Of a DNA stretch of 15,256 nt, positions 1-5,936 are shown one piece after another (the first letter of the stretch is position 1; the number at the start of each line of letters is the position of its first letter). Source of the stretch: CAZLXG01 sp964563585. Lineage in GTDB: Bacteria; Bacteroidota; Bacteroidia; Flavobacteriales; Flavobacteriaceae. The stretch is taken from assembly GCA_964563585.1 (NCBI GenBank), contig CAZLXG010000053.1, positions 1 through 15,256 of the forward strand, in the 5' to 3' direction. The position numbers and the translations under genes are program-made. The notes under the pieces were generated by a model. It searched no databases. It was not told the DNA's origin and saw only the letters and a program-made list of their open reading frames with translations.

Positions 1-1
1 A

Positions 2-136
2 TACAATTCTTTTCCCCAAGAAAGTCGAGATAAAATTGAAGCTGTCGAGAATATTTCAATAACAGATGTGGGAATTCAAGACCCAAATAATCCTGTGAAT
101 ATGATTAATTGTAAATTAATAAAATATGTGATTTAG
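2..136 (+). CDS. C-terminal fragment of an unidentified protein (cut by window edge)
   Basis: An open frame enters from the left edge and runs 44 codons to a TAG at 134-136. The other two + frames are not comparably open (frame 1 stops at the eleventh codon). The visible residues are polar and mixed, with a segment reading ENISITDVGIQDPNNPVNM that looks like a strand-turn-strand tail of a soluble protein. There is no membrane segment and no motif I recognise. It could be the end of a larger gene or a chance open frame in AT-rich DNA. Function unknown. Confidence 0.45.
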   Translation, partial: YNSFPQESRDKIEAVENISITDVGIQDPNNPVNMINCKLIKYVI

Positions 137-230
137 CCAATGCATAAAGTCATACATACTGCCAAGTCGCTCAAAAAAGCCAATCGCGCGAACCAAAACT
201 TGTCAATAAGTATGTCTTTGCCAACACCTT

Positions 231-300
231 GCAGAGTGAAAAGAATAACGAAATGGTAACAATGGCTAAAAAGCATAGGGGTTTTGGTGGTAATTTGAAG
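231..300 (+). repeat. Degenerate repeat block, copy A
   Basis: Contains, in order, GCAGAGT (231-237), GGCTAA just before AAGCATAGG (271-279) and GTAATTTGAA (290-299). The same three words recur in the same order in copy B at 402-457. The spacing differs by several bases, so these are diverged copies rather than a recent duplication. Confidence 0.4.
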
Positions 301-375
301 TTCAGAGCTTCGATTGAAAACCGCCAAACCAAAATTTTGATAACGAAAAAAGAAAAATAATTATAAAAATATTTG

Positions 376-440
376 GCTTGGCTAAGTACTAAATTGAAAA
401 GGCAGAGTTTGAAACTCCCCTACGATTTCTTAGCCTAAGC
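376..440. repeat. Nested inverted repeat
   Basis: Left arm GCTT-GGCTAAG (376-386) pairs with CTTAGCC-T-AAGC (429-440), giving 11 base pairs with one bulged base. Inside lies GAGTTT-G-AAACTC (405-417), a perfect 6+6 dyad around one base. The downstream arm then shares AAGC with a second dyad (437-443 with 465-471), so two folds would compete. There is no T-run after either, so it does not look like a simple terminator. Confidence 0.45.
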
Positions 441-457
441 ATTGGCAGTAATTTGAA
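402..457 (+). repeat. Degenerate repeat block, copy B
   Basis: GCAGAGT (402-408), AGCCT preceding AAGCATTGG (437-445) and GTAATTTGAA (448-457), collinear with copy A about 170 bases upstream. The 10-base GTAATTTGAA is identical in both copies. The block overlaps the nested inverted repeat, so the repeated unit may be a folded element. Confidence 0.4.
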
Positions 458-489
458 CACGTATAATGCTTTACAACTAAATTTAAGAA

Positions 490-630
490 ATGTCACTACT
501 TTTAGAATACAGAAAAAAAATGAAATTATTGAAAAATTTAATTAAACTCGCAGAAGTAGATGGTGATGAATCAGAAAAAGCAGCTTTAATTCAGCAAAGA
601 GATGATAAATTAAAATTATTAGGCTGTTAA
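490..630 (+). CDS. Possible small protein, 46 aa, unknown function
   Basis: ATG at 490 opens 46 codons to a TAA at 628-630. The product starts MSLLLEYRKKMKLLKNLIKL and continues with a strongly charged stretch (AEVDGDESEKAALIQQRDDK) ending LKLLGC. It would be a short amphipathic, probably helical protein with no membrane segment. The composition resembles real coding sequence better than neighbouring open frames do, and it lies 24 bases upstream of the next gene on the same strand. A second ATG lies ten codons in. It may be a genuine small gene or the remnant of a larger one; I do not recognise a family. Confidence 0.35.
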   Translation: MSLLLEYRKKMKLLKNLIKLAEVDGDESEKAALIQQRDDKLKLLGC

Positions 631-654
631 TAAAGTTAAATAAAAATATGGAAA

Positions 655-975
655 ATGATAAAACTAAAAGTAAGCTCTTGGAATGATGGAAAACATAATC
701 CAAATGGAAATGGATACGGAATTAGAGTCGGAAAAAAAGGGCGTGAATATTTCAAAGAAAATATTTCAATAATAAAGTTGTCTATTGAAAATTCCGAATT
801 TATTGATATTAAAATAACAGATGGGTTTTGGAGAAACTGCACAGAATTTAGAGATAAGCGAATTGGAAAATGGATGATTGAGAATGGTTTTGCTCCGTGG
901 GAAAAAGGTAATAATCCCAAGTTTAATCTGAGTATTTTAAATAACAATCAATTTCTTTTGGAAAAAGATGATTAA
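655..975 (+). CDS. Uncharacterised 106-aa protein
   Basis: Encodes 106 residues beginning MIKLKVSSWNDGKHNPNGNG. It has no signal peptide or membrane segment. Visible features: a Gly/Asn-rich turn followed by YGIRV and GREYF (residues 12-34), alternating hydrophobic residues suggesting beta strands (37-56), then FWRNCTEFRDKRIGKWM, a GFAPWEKGNNPKFNL segment and a hydrophobic-polar tail. I have the impression of a scattered bacterial family with the pattern GxGxRI..R.YF...FW..C.E.R...IG.W....APW.KG..P, but cannot name it or its function. The ATG at 655 is the first in frame after an upstream stop. A strong terminator follows directly. It may be cotranscribed with the 46-aa ORF. Confidence 0.75.
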   Translation: MIKLKVSSWNDGKHNPNGNGYGIRVGKKGREYFKENISIIKLSIENSEFIDIKITDGFWRNCTEFRDKRIGKWMIENGFAPWEKGNNPKFNLSILNNNQFLLEKDD

Positions 976-993
976 TCAACTTTAGTTAACGTT

Positions 994-1015
994 AAACGAA
1001 GTTGTCGTTTTTTTT
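994..1015 (+). terminator. Intrinsic terminator of the 106-aa gene
   Basis: AAACGA (994-999), loop AGTTG, TCGTTT (1005-1010), then an uninterrupted T-run to 1015. It begins 18 bases after the TAA of the upstream gene. An alternative dyad, CAACTT with AAGTTG (979-984 and 999-1004) around TTAACGTTAA, overlaps it. Confidence 0.8.
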
Positions 1016-1051
1016 ATGACAAAGTCAAGCGGTTTGTTATTTAGACTAAAA

Positions 1052-1087
1052 TGAGAAATCATACAAGTAACTCAATGCGATTTCTCA
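1052..1087 (-). terminator. Inverted repeat, possible terminator of the - strand operon
   Basis: TGAGAAATC (1052-1060) pairs perfectly with GATTTCTCA (1079-1087) around an 18-base loop. Read on the - strand, it lies about 20 bases beyond the acyl-CoA-binding protein stop and is followed by TTTTAG. The loop is long and the T-run short, so it is either a weak terminator or a small dyad element. Confidence 0.4.
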
Positions 1088-1107
1088 CATGCGTTCGAAA
1101 ATAAAGT

Positions 1108-1371
1108 CTATTTTCTATACAAAAAGTAATTATTCACCAAATCAATATAAATACGTTTGGCTTCATCTTCGGTAATATTTTCTACTTGAAATAATGCATT
1201 GGTTTTAAATGCATTTATTATAGGTTTTTGACTATTTGGTTTGCCATAATTATTCGTTGCTTTTTTGTAGTAAGCGTAAAAACGTAATAAAATATCGGCA
1301 GGTATAGGTTCGGTATGCGCATTAATACGTTTAACAACTTCTTGAAATTCTATGTCTAAATCTTTATTCAT
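1108..1371 (-). CDS. Acyl-CoA-binding protein (ACBP) family
   Basis: Small cytosolic four-helix protein, 87 aa, expected to bind long-chain acyl-CoA. The family's core helix is visible as FYAYYKKATN (31-40), matching the LYGLYKQAT motif whose Tyr and Lys contact CoA (Y32, Y35, K36 here). It is followed by INAFKTNALFQV (52-63), where ACBP has FKGKAKWEAW, and DEAKRIYIDLV (69-79). The Lys-Trp pair of the classical site is replaced by Leu-Phe (60-61), so CoA phosphate contacts may differ. The frame is open upstream, but the Met beginning MNKDLD gives the usual family length and overlaps the psd stop by 8 bases (ATGAATAA), indicating translational coupling. It is last in the phospholipid operon. 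Family assignment is fairly sure; the ligand is inferred. Confidence 0.82.
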   Translation of the reverse strand: MNKDLDIEFQEVVKRINAHTEPIPADILLRFYAYYKKATNNYGKPNSQKPIINAFKTNALFQVENITEDEAKRIYIDLVNNYFLYRK

Positions 1372-2020
1372 TAACTTCTGCAATAACACTTTCGCCACCA
1401 CGAACTTTTTGGTTTAGTTTCACTTTTATATTTGTATTTAAAGGTAAAAATAAATCGACTCTAGAACCAAATTTTATAAATCCAGAATCAGAACCCTGTG
1501 TAGCTTTATCGTTTTGCTTCGCATAGTTTACAATACGTTTTGCTAATGCACCAGCTATTTGACGATATAAAACTTTTCCATAAGTTTCGTTTTCTACAAC
1601 AACGGTTGTACGTTCGTTTTCTTCACTTGCTTTTGGATGCCATGCAACTAAATATTTACCTGCATGATATTTACTAAATAGCACATTTCCACCAATAGGA
1701 TAACGCGTTACATGCACATTTAAAGGAGACATAAACACACTTATTTGTAGACGTTTTTCTTTAAAATATTCTTTTTCAAAAACTTCTTCAATAACGACTA
1801 CTTTTCCATCTACTGGAGAAACTACATGTTTATCATTTAAAATAGTATTTCGTTTTGGGTTTCTGAAAAATTGAAGAATCAATATTAAAAAAGCAAATAA
1901 AGTAATCATCAAAAGAGTTCGTAACCATGATATTGTTATAAAATTATCGACTAATAATACGGATACTATTATAATAACAAATGTGATAATTATAATTTTA
2001 TAACCTTCTTTATGAAACAT
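1364..2020 (-). CDS. psd: Phosphatidylserine decarboxylase family protein
   Basis: Decarboxylates phosphatidylserine to phosphatidylethanolamine, the main zwitterionic membrane lipid. It is 218 aa, the short form of the family, with two N-terminal membrane segments (about 8-24 and 33-52). Conserved elements: SPVDG (68-72) with the Asp used in self-cleavage, FMSPLNVHVTRYP (96-108) with His103, and the processing site FGSR (184-187). Cleavage between Gly185 and Ser186 would give a beta chain and a small alpha chain carrying the pyruvoyl group. Its start overlaps the end of cdsA by 11 bases, and its stop overlaps the ACBP start, so the three are probably translated together. All expected active-site residues are present. 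Confidence 0.95.
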   Translation of the reverse strand: MFHKEGYKIIIITFVIIIVSVLLVDNFITISWLRTLLMITLFAFLILILQFFRNPKRNTILNDKHVVSPVDGKVVVIEEVFEKEYFKEKRLQISVFMSPLNVHVTRYPIGGNVLFSKYHAGKYLVAWHPKASEENERTTVVVENETYGKVLYRQIAGALAKRIVNYAKQNDKATQGSDSGFIKFGSRVDLFLPLNTNIKVKLNQKVRGGESVIAEVNE

Positions 2021-2819
2021 ATTGTAAAATTCTTAAAAATAAATATATAAATGGTGCTGCAAAAATAATACTATCTAATCTATCTAGCAATCCGCCATGA
2101 CCTGGCATAATTGCACCACTATCTTTTACACTGGCTTGTCGTTTAAACTTAGATTCTATTAAGTCGCCTAAAGTACCAAACACACTAATAATAATGCTTA
2201 AAATTAGCCAATATGTGAAATTTAATGTTTCGGTTAAGTTAGCAATAAAATAACTTGCAATGCATGAGAAAAATAAGCCACCTAGAAAACCTTCAACTGT
2301 TTTTTTAGGTGAAATTTTTTCAAAAAGTTTTTGTTTACCAAAATTTTTACCAACTAAATATGCAAACGAATCATTTACCCAAACTAGAATAAATGCACCT
2401 AATAATATATTTGAATTATAATTAGCTATTAAAACTAAAAACACAAACGCACTTGATAAATAAAAGGTTGTTAGTATAAATCGTCTAGAACTAAACAGTG
2501 GAATTGTTTTATTTGAAAATAAATCTTTTATTAAAAACAACTCAACAAAAATGGTTACTACCATTAGTATTTGTGTGGCTTCATCTAAACCTACATTAGA
2601 ATTTAAAACCAATTGCCAATACCCAAAAACAACATAGAGAACTACAAAAATAATATATGGAATAATGCTTTTTAGCTGAATAAGTTTTTTGAATTCGCCC
2701 ATACACACTAATCCAAATACAAAGAAGAGAATTATTAATGCGTGTTGATTGTAAAAACAAGCAATAAGCAATACAATATACAGCAAACCAGAAAGCGCAC
2801 GTATAAGAGTTTCTTTCAT
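2010..2819 (-). CDS. cdsA: Phosphatidate cytidylyltransferase (CDP-diglyceride synthase)
   Basis: Inner-membrane enzyme making CDP-diacylglycerol from phosphatidic acid and CTP, the precursor for phosphatidylserine and hence for the Psd product encoded next. It is 269 aa and polytopic, with hydrophobic segments throughout (for example 8-22, 27-40, 52-70, 116-132, 137-147, 204-214). The C-terminal family signature is complete at 223-249: S-x-F-K-R, then KDSG, PGHGG and DRLD. The conserved WVNDSFAY (147-154) and SPKKTVEG (170-177) are also present. It starts directly after the LUD gene stop (zero spacing) and overlaps psd. No phosphatidylserine synthase gene is in the window. Confidence 0.96.
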   Translation of the reverse strand: MKETLIRALSGLLYIVLLIACFYNQHALIILFFVFGLVCMGEFKKLIQLKSIIPYIIFVVLYVVFGYWQLVLNSNVGLDEATQILMVVTIFVELFLIKDLFSNKTIPLFSSRRFILTTFYLSSAFVFLVLIANYNSNILLGAFILVWVNDSFAYLVGKNFGKQKLFEKISPKKTVEGFLGGLFFSCIASYFIANLTETLNFTYWLILSIIISVFGTLGDLIESKFKRQASVKDSGAIMPGHGGLLDRLDSIIFAAPFIYLFLRILQYVS

Positions 2820-3428
2820 TTATAAATCTTCTAAAAGTAGTAGATATAGGTTTTTTGCACTACTGCCATAACTTAAAAAATCTTTGTCATCGCAAGATTT
2901 AAAGTGCTTTATCGTTGTTATATTTGTTGGGATTTTTTCTCTGTTTTTAGATTTTATACCGCGTAATCCTTCACCAATAGTCTCAACAATTTGACTTGTT
3001 GTAGTAAAAACAATAAAGTTTACAGGTAATTCTGGAAGTTTCTTCTCGTAAATTTGTTTTGATGAAATAAGTAAAGATCCGTCGTTAGCTATTAAATTTT
3101 CGCAAGTAGTTAAAAAGAAAGTAGAGTCATTTATTTTTGAGGTTGTTTGTAAATTTGAGTTTTCGAATTTGTTTTTTAGATTTTCATCTAGCAACAATAC
3201 TTTTTTATCTTCCCAAGTATTCTCTTCAATTATGTTTTGTAAATTTTGAAATACTTCGTTTAAATCTTCACAATACAAGAACTTGCCACCATTAGCTTTA
3301 AAGTTTATAGTAAACCTCTCGTCTATTGGTAGTTTAATTTCAGGCATATATTTGCCTCTATTTCCAGATTTTAATTCTTCACCTGAGCTATCAGATTTTA
3401 AACCAAAAATTTTTCTAAAAAGACTCAT
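2820..3428 (-). CDS. LUD-domain protein (LutC-like), function unknown in this context
   Basis: A 202-aa soluble protein. The C-terminal half carries the LUD (DUF162) pattern: IANDGSLLISSKQ (113-125), FIVFTTTSQIVETIGEGLRGI (138-158) and a basic stretch SKNREKIPTNITTIKHFK (160-177). LUD domains occur in LutB and LutC of the lactate-oxidation complex, but no lutA or lutB is nearby, and there are no ferredoxin-type Cys clusters. The first 45 residues are basic and low-complexity and may be a flexible extension. It abuts cdsA with no gap, pointing to a role tied to phospholipid synthesis or the FtsH operon rather than lactate use; that is inference. The start gives the only ATG before a 112-base gap to ftsH. 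Confidence 0.85.
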   Translation of the reverse strand: MSLFRKIFGLKSDSSGEELKSGNRGKYMPEIKLPIDERFTINFKANGGKFLYCEDLNEVFQNLQNIIEENTWEDKKVLLLDENLKNKFENSNLQTTSKINDSTFFLTTCENLIANDGSLLISSKQIYEKKLPELPVNFIVFTTTSQIVETIGEGLRGIKSKNREKIPTNITTIKHFKSCDDKDFLSYGSSAKNLYLLLLEDL

Positions 3429-3467
3429 TTAGATAGTTGCTATTAACTCAAATCCTTTTGGGATTCT

Positions 3468-3475
3468 CAAATATA
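3468..3475 (-). promoter_or_regulatory. TATATTTG box, candidate internal promoter
   Basis: On the - strand this reads TATATTTG, an exact match to the Bacteroidota -7 consensus TAnnTTTG, about 40 bases before the LUD start. No well-spaced upstream TTG box is obvious. Part of the box lies within the 17-bp inverted repeat. It could give the lipid genes transcription independent of ftsH. Confidence 0.4.
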
Positions 3476-3522
3476 AAAATTCTTAAATAATTAACCATAC
3501 AATTAATTTAAGAATTTTTATA
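3472..3522 (-). terminator. 17-bp perfect inverted repeat between ftsH and the LUD gene
   Basis: Bases 3472-3488 pair perfectly with 3506-3522 around a 17-base loop; the core arm is TTCTTAAAT. The stem is almost all A-T, and the 3' arm on the - strand ends in a T-rich stretch, as in AT-rich bidirectional terminators. It starts about 18 bases past the ftsH stop. It may terminate or attenuate ftsH transcription, or mark an mRNA processing site. Confidence 0.5.
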
Positions 3523-3540
3523 AAAGTTTAATATATTCTG

Positions 3541-5466
3541 CTATTTATCTAGATTTTTGCGTTCTTCTTTCTCAAAAAGACGTTTTCCAAATATTTCTTC
3601 AAGATTATCTTTAAAAATAACTTCTTTTTCTAGGAGTACTTCAGCAAGTTCTGTTAATTTCTCTTTGTTTTCTTCAAGTAATTTTAAAGCACGTTTATAT
3701 TGCTTTTCAATAATATCAGAAATTTCTTTATCTATTAATTCTGCAGTTTTCTCACTATAAGGCTTTGTGAAACCGTATTCACTTTGCCCTGAAGAATCGT
3801 AATATGTTATGTTTCCAACTTTATCGCTTAAACCATATACGGTAACCATTGCTCTAGCTTGTTTAGTGACTTTTTCTAAATCACTTAAAGCACCAGTAGA
3901 TATTTGATTGAAAATTACTTTTTCGGCAGCACGACCACCAAGAGCAGCACACATTTCATCCAACATTTGTTCTGGACGAACAATTAAACGCTCTTCTGGT
4001 AAATACCAAGCAGCACCCAATGAGCGACCACGAGGCACAATAGTTACTTTTACTAATGGTGCAGCATGTTCTAACATCCAACTAACAGTAGCATGACCAG
4101 CTTCGTGGTATGCAACTGCTTTTTTCTCGCTAGGTGTAACAATTTTATTTTTCTTTTCTAAACCGCCAATAATTCTATCAACAGCATCAAGGAAGTCTTG
4201 TTTGTCAACCGCTTTTTTACCATTTCTTGCAGCTATTAAAGCAGCTTCATTACAAACGTTAGCAATATCTGCTCCAGAAAAACCTGGTGTTTGTTTAGAT
4301 AAGAAATCTACATCTAAATCTTTTGTTTTTTTAAGAGGTCTTAAGTGTACTTCAAAAATTTCTTTACGTTCACGAATATCTGGAAGGTCGACAAAAATTT
4401 GTCTATCAAAACGTCCTGCACGCATTAATGCTTTATCTAAAATATCAGCTCTATTGGTAGCAGCAATTACAATAACGTTTGCATTAGTACCAAAACCATC
4501 CATTTCAGTTAATAACTGATTCAGTGTGTTTTCACGCTCGTCATTACTACCAGACATTGCGTTTTTGCCTCTAGCACGACCAATAGCATCAATTTCATCT
4601 ATAAAAATAATAGATGGTGCTTTTTCTTTGGCTTGTTTAAATAAATCTCTAACACGAGAAGCTCCAACACCTACAAACATTTCTACAAAATCGGAACCTG
4701 ATAAAGAGAAAAATGGCACTTGTGCTTCACCTGCAACGGCTCTTGCTAATAAAGTTTTACCAGTTCCTGGAGGGCCTACAAGTAATGCGCCTTTTGGTAT
4801 TTTACCACCTAAAGTTGTATATTTTTCTGGAAATTTAAGAAAGTCTACTATTTCCTGTACTTCTTCTTTTGCGCCTTCTAATCCTGCAACATCTTTAAAC
4901 GATGTTTTTACTTCGGTGTTTTGGTCGAATAATTTTGCTTTAGATTTTCCGATATTAAAAATCTGCCCTCCAGCACCACCTCCAGCACCACCAGACATAC
5001 GGCGCATAATAAATATCCAAACACCAATAAGAAGAATAAATGGAAGAAAGCCTACAAGAAGATCTCCCCAAACGTTTTCTTTAGTATCTAAACTAAAAAT
5101 ATCATATTTACCAATAGCTTTTAAATCGTTTTCAAAGTTTTGTAAATCACCAATTTCAAACTTATAGTTTGGTAATTTGGTGGCAGAAGGTATAAACGAT
5201 GTTGGTTTTGATTTTTTATGAATCTCTTTCCCTTCGGCTTCTTTAGTTAAATAAACATACGCAACGCGTCGGTTTATAATTTCAACTTTTTCAACATCAT
5301 TTTCTTCAGCATATTTAAAGAATTCTGAAGGCGATATGGTGTTTTCTTGCTGATAACTACCACTGCTTAATAATTGAAACCCAATAAAAACGGCTATTAC
5401 AATTCCGTAAATCCAATACGGACTAAACTTAGGTTTTTTATCTTTTGCTTTTTTTTCGTTTGCCAT
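3541..5466 (-). CDS. ftsH: ATP-dependent zinc metalloprotease FtsH
   Basis: Membrane-anchored AAA+ protease that degrades misassembled membrane proteins and short-lived regulators. It is 641 aa, normal for the family. Order: TM1 (about 17-35), a periplasmic segment, TM2 (134-154), a Gly-rich linker, the AAA domain with Walker A GPPGTGKT (231-238), pore motif MFVG (263-266), Walker B IIFIDEID (286-293) and Arg fingers in GRFDRQ (R352, R355), then the zinc protease domain with HEAGH (454-458) and the third ligand Asp529, and a charged coiled-coil tail (570-641). Nothing needed for catalysis is missing. It lies 6 bases after rsfS. FtsH in other bacteria tunes the lipid/LPS balance, which fits its position before the phospholipid genes, though the link here is inferred. 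Confidence 0.98.
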   Translation of the reverse strand: MANEKKAKDKKPKFSPYWIYGIVIAVFIGFQLLSSGSYQQENTISPSEFFKYAEENDVEKVEIINRRVAYVYLTKEAEGKEIHKKSKPTSFIPSATKLPNYKFEIGDLQNFENDLKAIGKYDIFSLDTKENVWGDLLVGFLPFILLIGVWIFIMRRMSGGAGGGAGGQIFNIGKSKAKLFDQNTEVKTSFKDVAGLEGAKEEVQEIVDFLKFPEKYTTLGGKIPKGALLVGPPGTGKTLLARAVAGEAQVPFFSLSGSDFVEMFVGVGASRVRDLFKQAKEKAPSIIFIDEIDAIGRARGKNAMSGSNDERENTLNQLLTEMDGFGTNANVIVIAATNRADILDKALMRAGRFDRQIFVDLPDIRERKEIFEVHLRPLKKTKDLDVDFLSKQTPGFSGADIANVCNEAALIAARNGKKAVDKQDFLDAVDRIIGGLEKKNKIVTPSEKKAVAYHEAGHATVSWMLEHAAPLVKVTIVPRGRSLGAAWYLPEERLIVRPEQMLDEMCAALGGRAAEKVIFNQISTGALSDLEKVTKQARAMVTVYGLSDKVGNITYYDSSGQSEYGFTKPYSEKTAELIDKEISDIIEKQYKRALKLLEENKEKLTELAEVLLEKEVIFKDNLEEIFGKRLFEKEERKNLDK

Positions 5467-5472
5467 AACTTT

Positions 5473-5844
5473 TTAATAACTTGTTTCTATTACTGTTGTT
5501 TTTGCATCACCCCAAAGGCTTTCAATATCGTAATATTCTCGTATCTGTTTTTGAAACACATGCACAACAACATTCACATAATCCATTAATATCCATTCGG
5601 CATTATCTGCACCTTCAATATGCCAAGGATTGTCTTTAAGTTCTTTACTTACTTTTTTTTGTATTGAATTTACAATGGCGTTTACTTGCGTGTTAGAAGT
5701 TCCTTCACAAACAATAAAGTAATCACAAACCGTGTTTTCAATTTCTCGTAAATCTAGGATATTTATTTCTTTTCCTTTAACATCTTCAATACCACTTATT
5801 ATAACAGATATTAATTGGTCTGCATTTAAATTTTCTTTCGCCAT
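5473..5844 (-). CDS. rsfS: Ribosome silencing factor RsfS
   Basis: A 123-aa protein of the RsfS/Iojap family, which binds ribosomal protein L14 (uL14) and blocks joining of the 50S and 30S subunits in starvation. The family core is nearly complete: CDYFIVCEGTSNTQVNAI (40-57), PWHIEG (73-78), AEWILMDYVNVVVHVF (82-97) and REYYDIESLW (102-111). It is first in the - strand operon, 6 bases before ftsH, and divergent from birA. A TAACTTTG promoter box lies about 20 bases upstream of the ATG. Confidence 0.96.
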   Translation of the reverse strand: MAKENLNADQLISVIISGIEDVKGKEINILDLREIENTVCDYFIVCEGTSNTQVNAIVNSIQKKVSKELKDNPWHIEGADNAEWILMDYVNVVVHVFQKQIREYYDIESLWGDAKTTVIETSY

Positions 5845-5863
5845 TAATTTTAATTAATTTGTG

Positions 5864-5871
5864 CAAAGTTA
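5864..5871 (-). promoter_or_regulatory. TAACTTTG -7 box, promoter of the rsfS operon
   Basis: On the - strand this is TAACTTTG, an exact TAnnTTTG match, leaving a leader of about 15 bases before the rsfS ATG. No clear TTG -33 box at the expected spacing. It lies in the 92-base divergent gap to birA, so it would drive rsfS-ftsH and possibly the lipid genes. Confidence 0.55.
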
Positions 5872-5936
5872 TAATTTTTTAGTTCTTTATACTTTAAAAT
5901 AATCATAAGATTTCAAAGGAACATAATAACCTTAAT

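Larger units (their letters stand above)
137..489. other. Gene-poor stretch with degenerate repeats and nested inverted repeats
   Basis: About 350 bases without a credible gene. Both strands have only short open frames with implausible composition. The stretch contains two collinear degenerate copies of a block (about 231-300 and 402-457) and several inverted repeats (GCTTGGCTAAG-type arms at 376-386 and 429-440; AAGCATT/AATGCTT at 437-443 and 465-471; GAGTTTGAAACTC at 405-417). Its base composition looks less AT-rich than the neighbouring genes. It is probably accessory or repeat-derived intergenic DNA. Confidence 0.6.

Noticed and set aside
140..259. 39-aa + strand frame starting at 140
   Set aside because: Short, basic, no motif, and ends inside repeat copy A; not credible as a gene.
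133..327. 64-aa open frame on the - strand
   Set aside because: Hydrophobic mixed composition without motif, overlaps the end of the left-edge gene and the repeat block; looks like a chance frame.
49..775. Shared AATATTTCAATAA words at about 51 and 763
   Set aside because: Both encode ENISI within unrelated-looking proteins; AT-rich words of this length recur by chance and nothing around them aligns.
636..947. 103-aa open frame on the - strand
   Set aside because: Antisense to the 106-aa gene, rich in Phe, Pro and Ser as expected from the complement of AT-rich coding DNA.
1372..1401. Ten-codon extension at the start of the ACBP gene
   Set aside because: It lies wholly inside psd; the internal Met gives the usual ACBP length and a typical stop-start overlap.
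3557..5167. Several + strand open frames across the ftsH region
   Set aside because: They are antisense to highly conserved ftsH codons and show no family resemblance.
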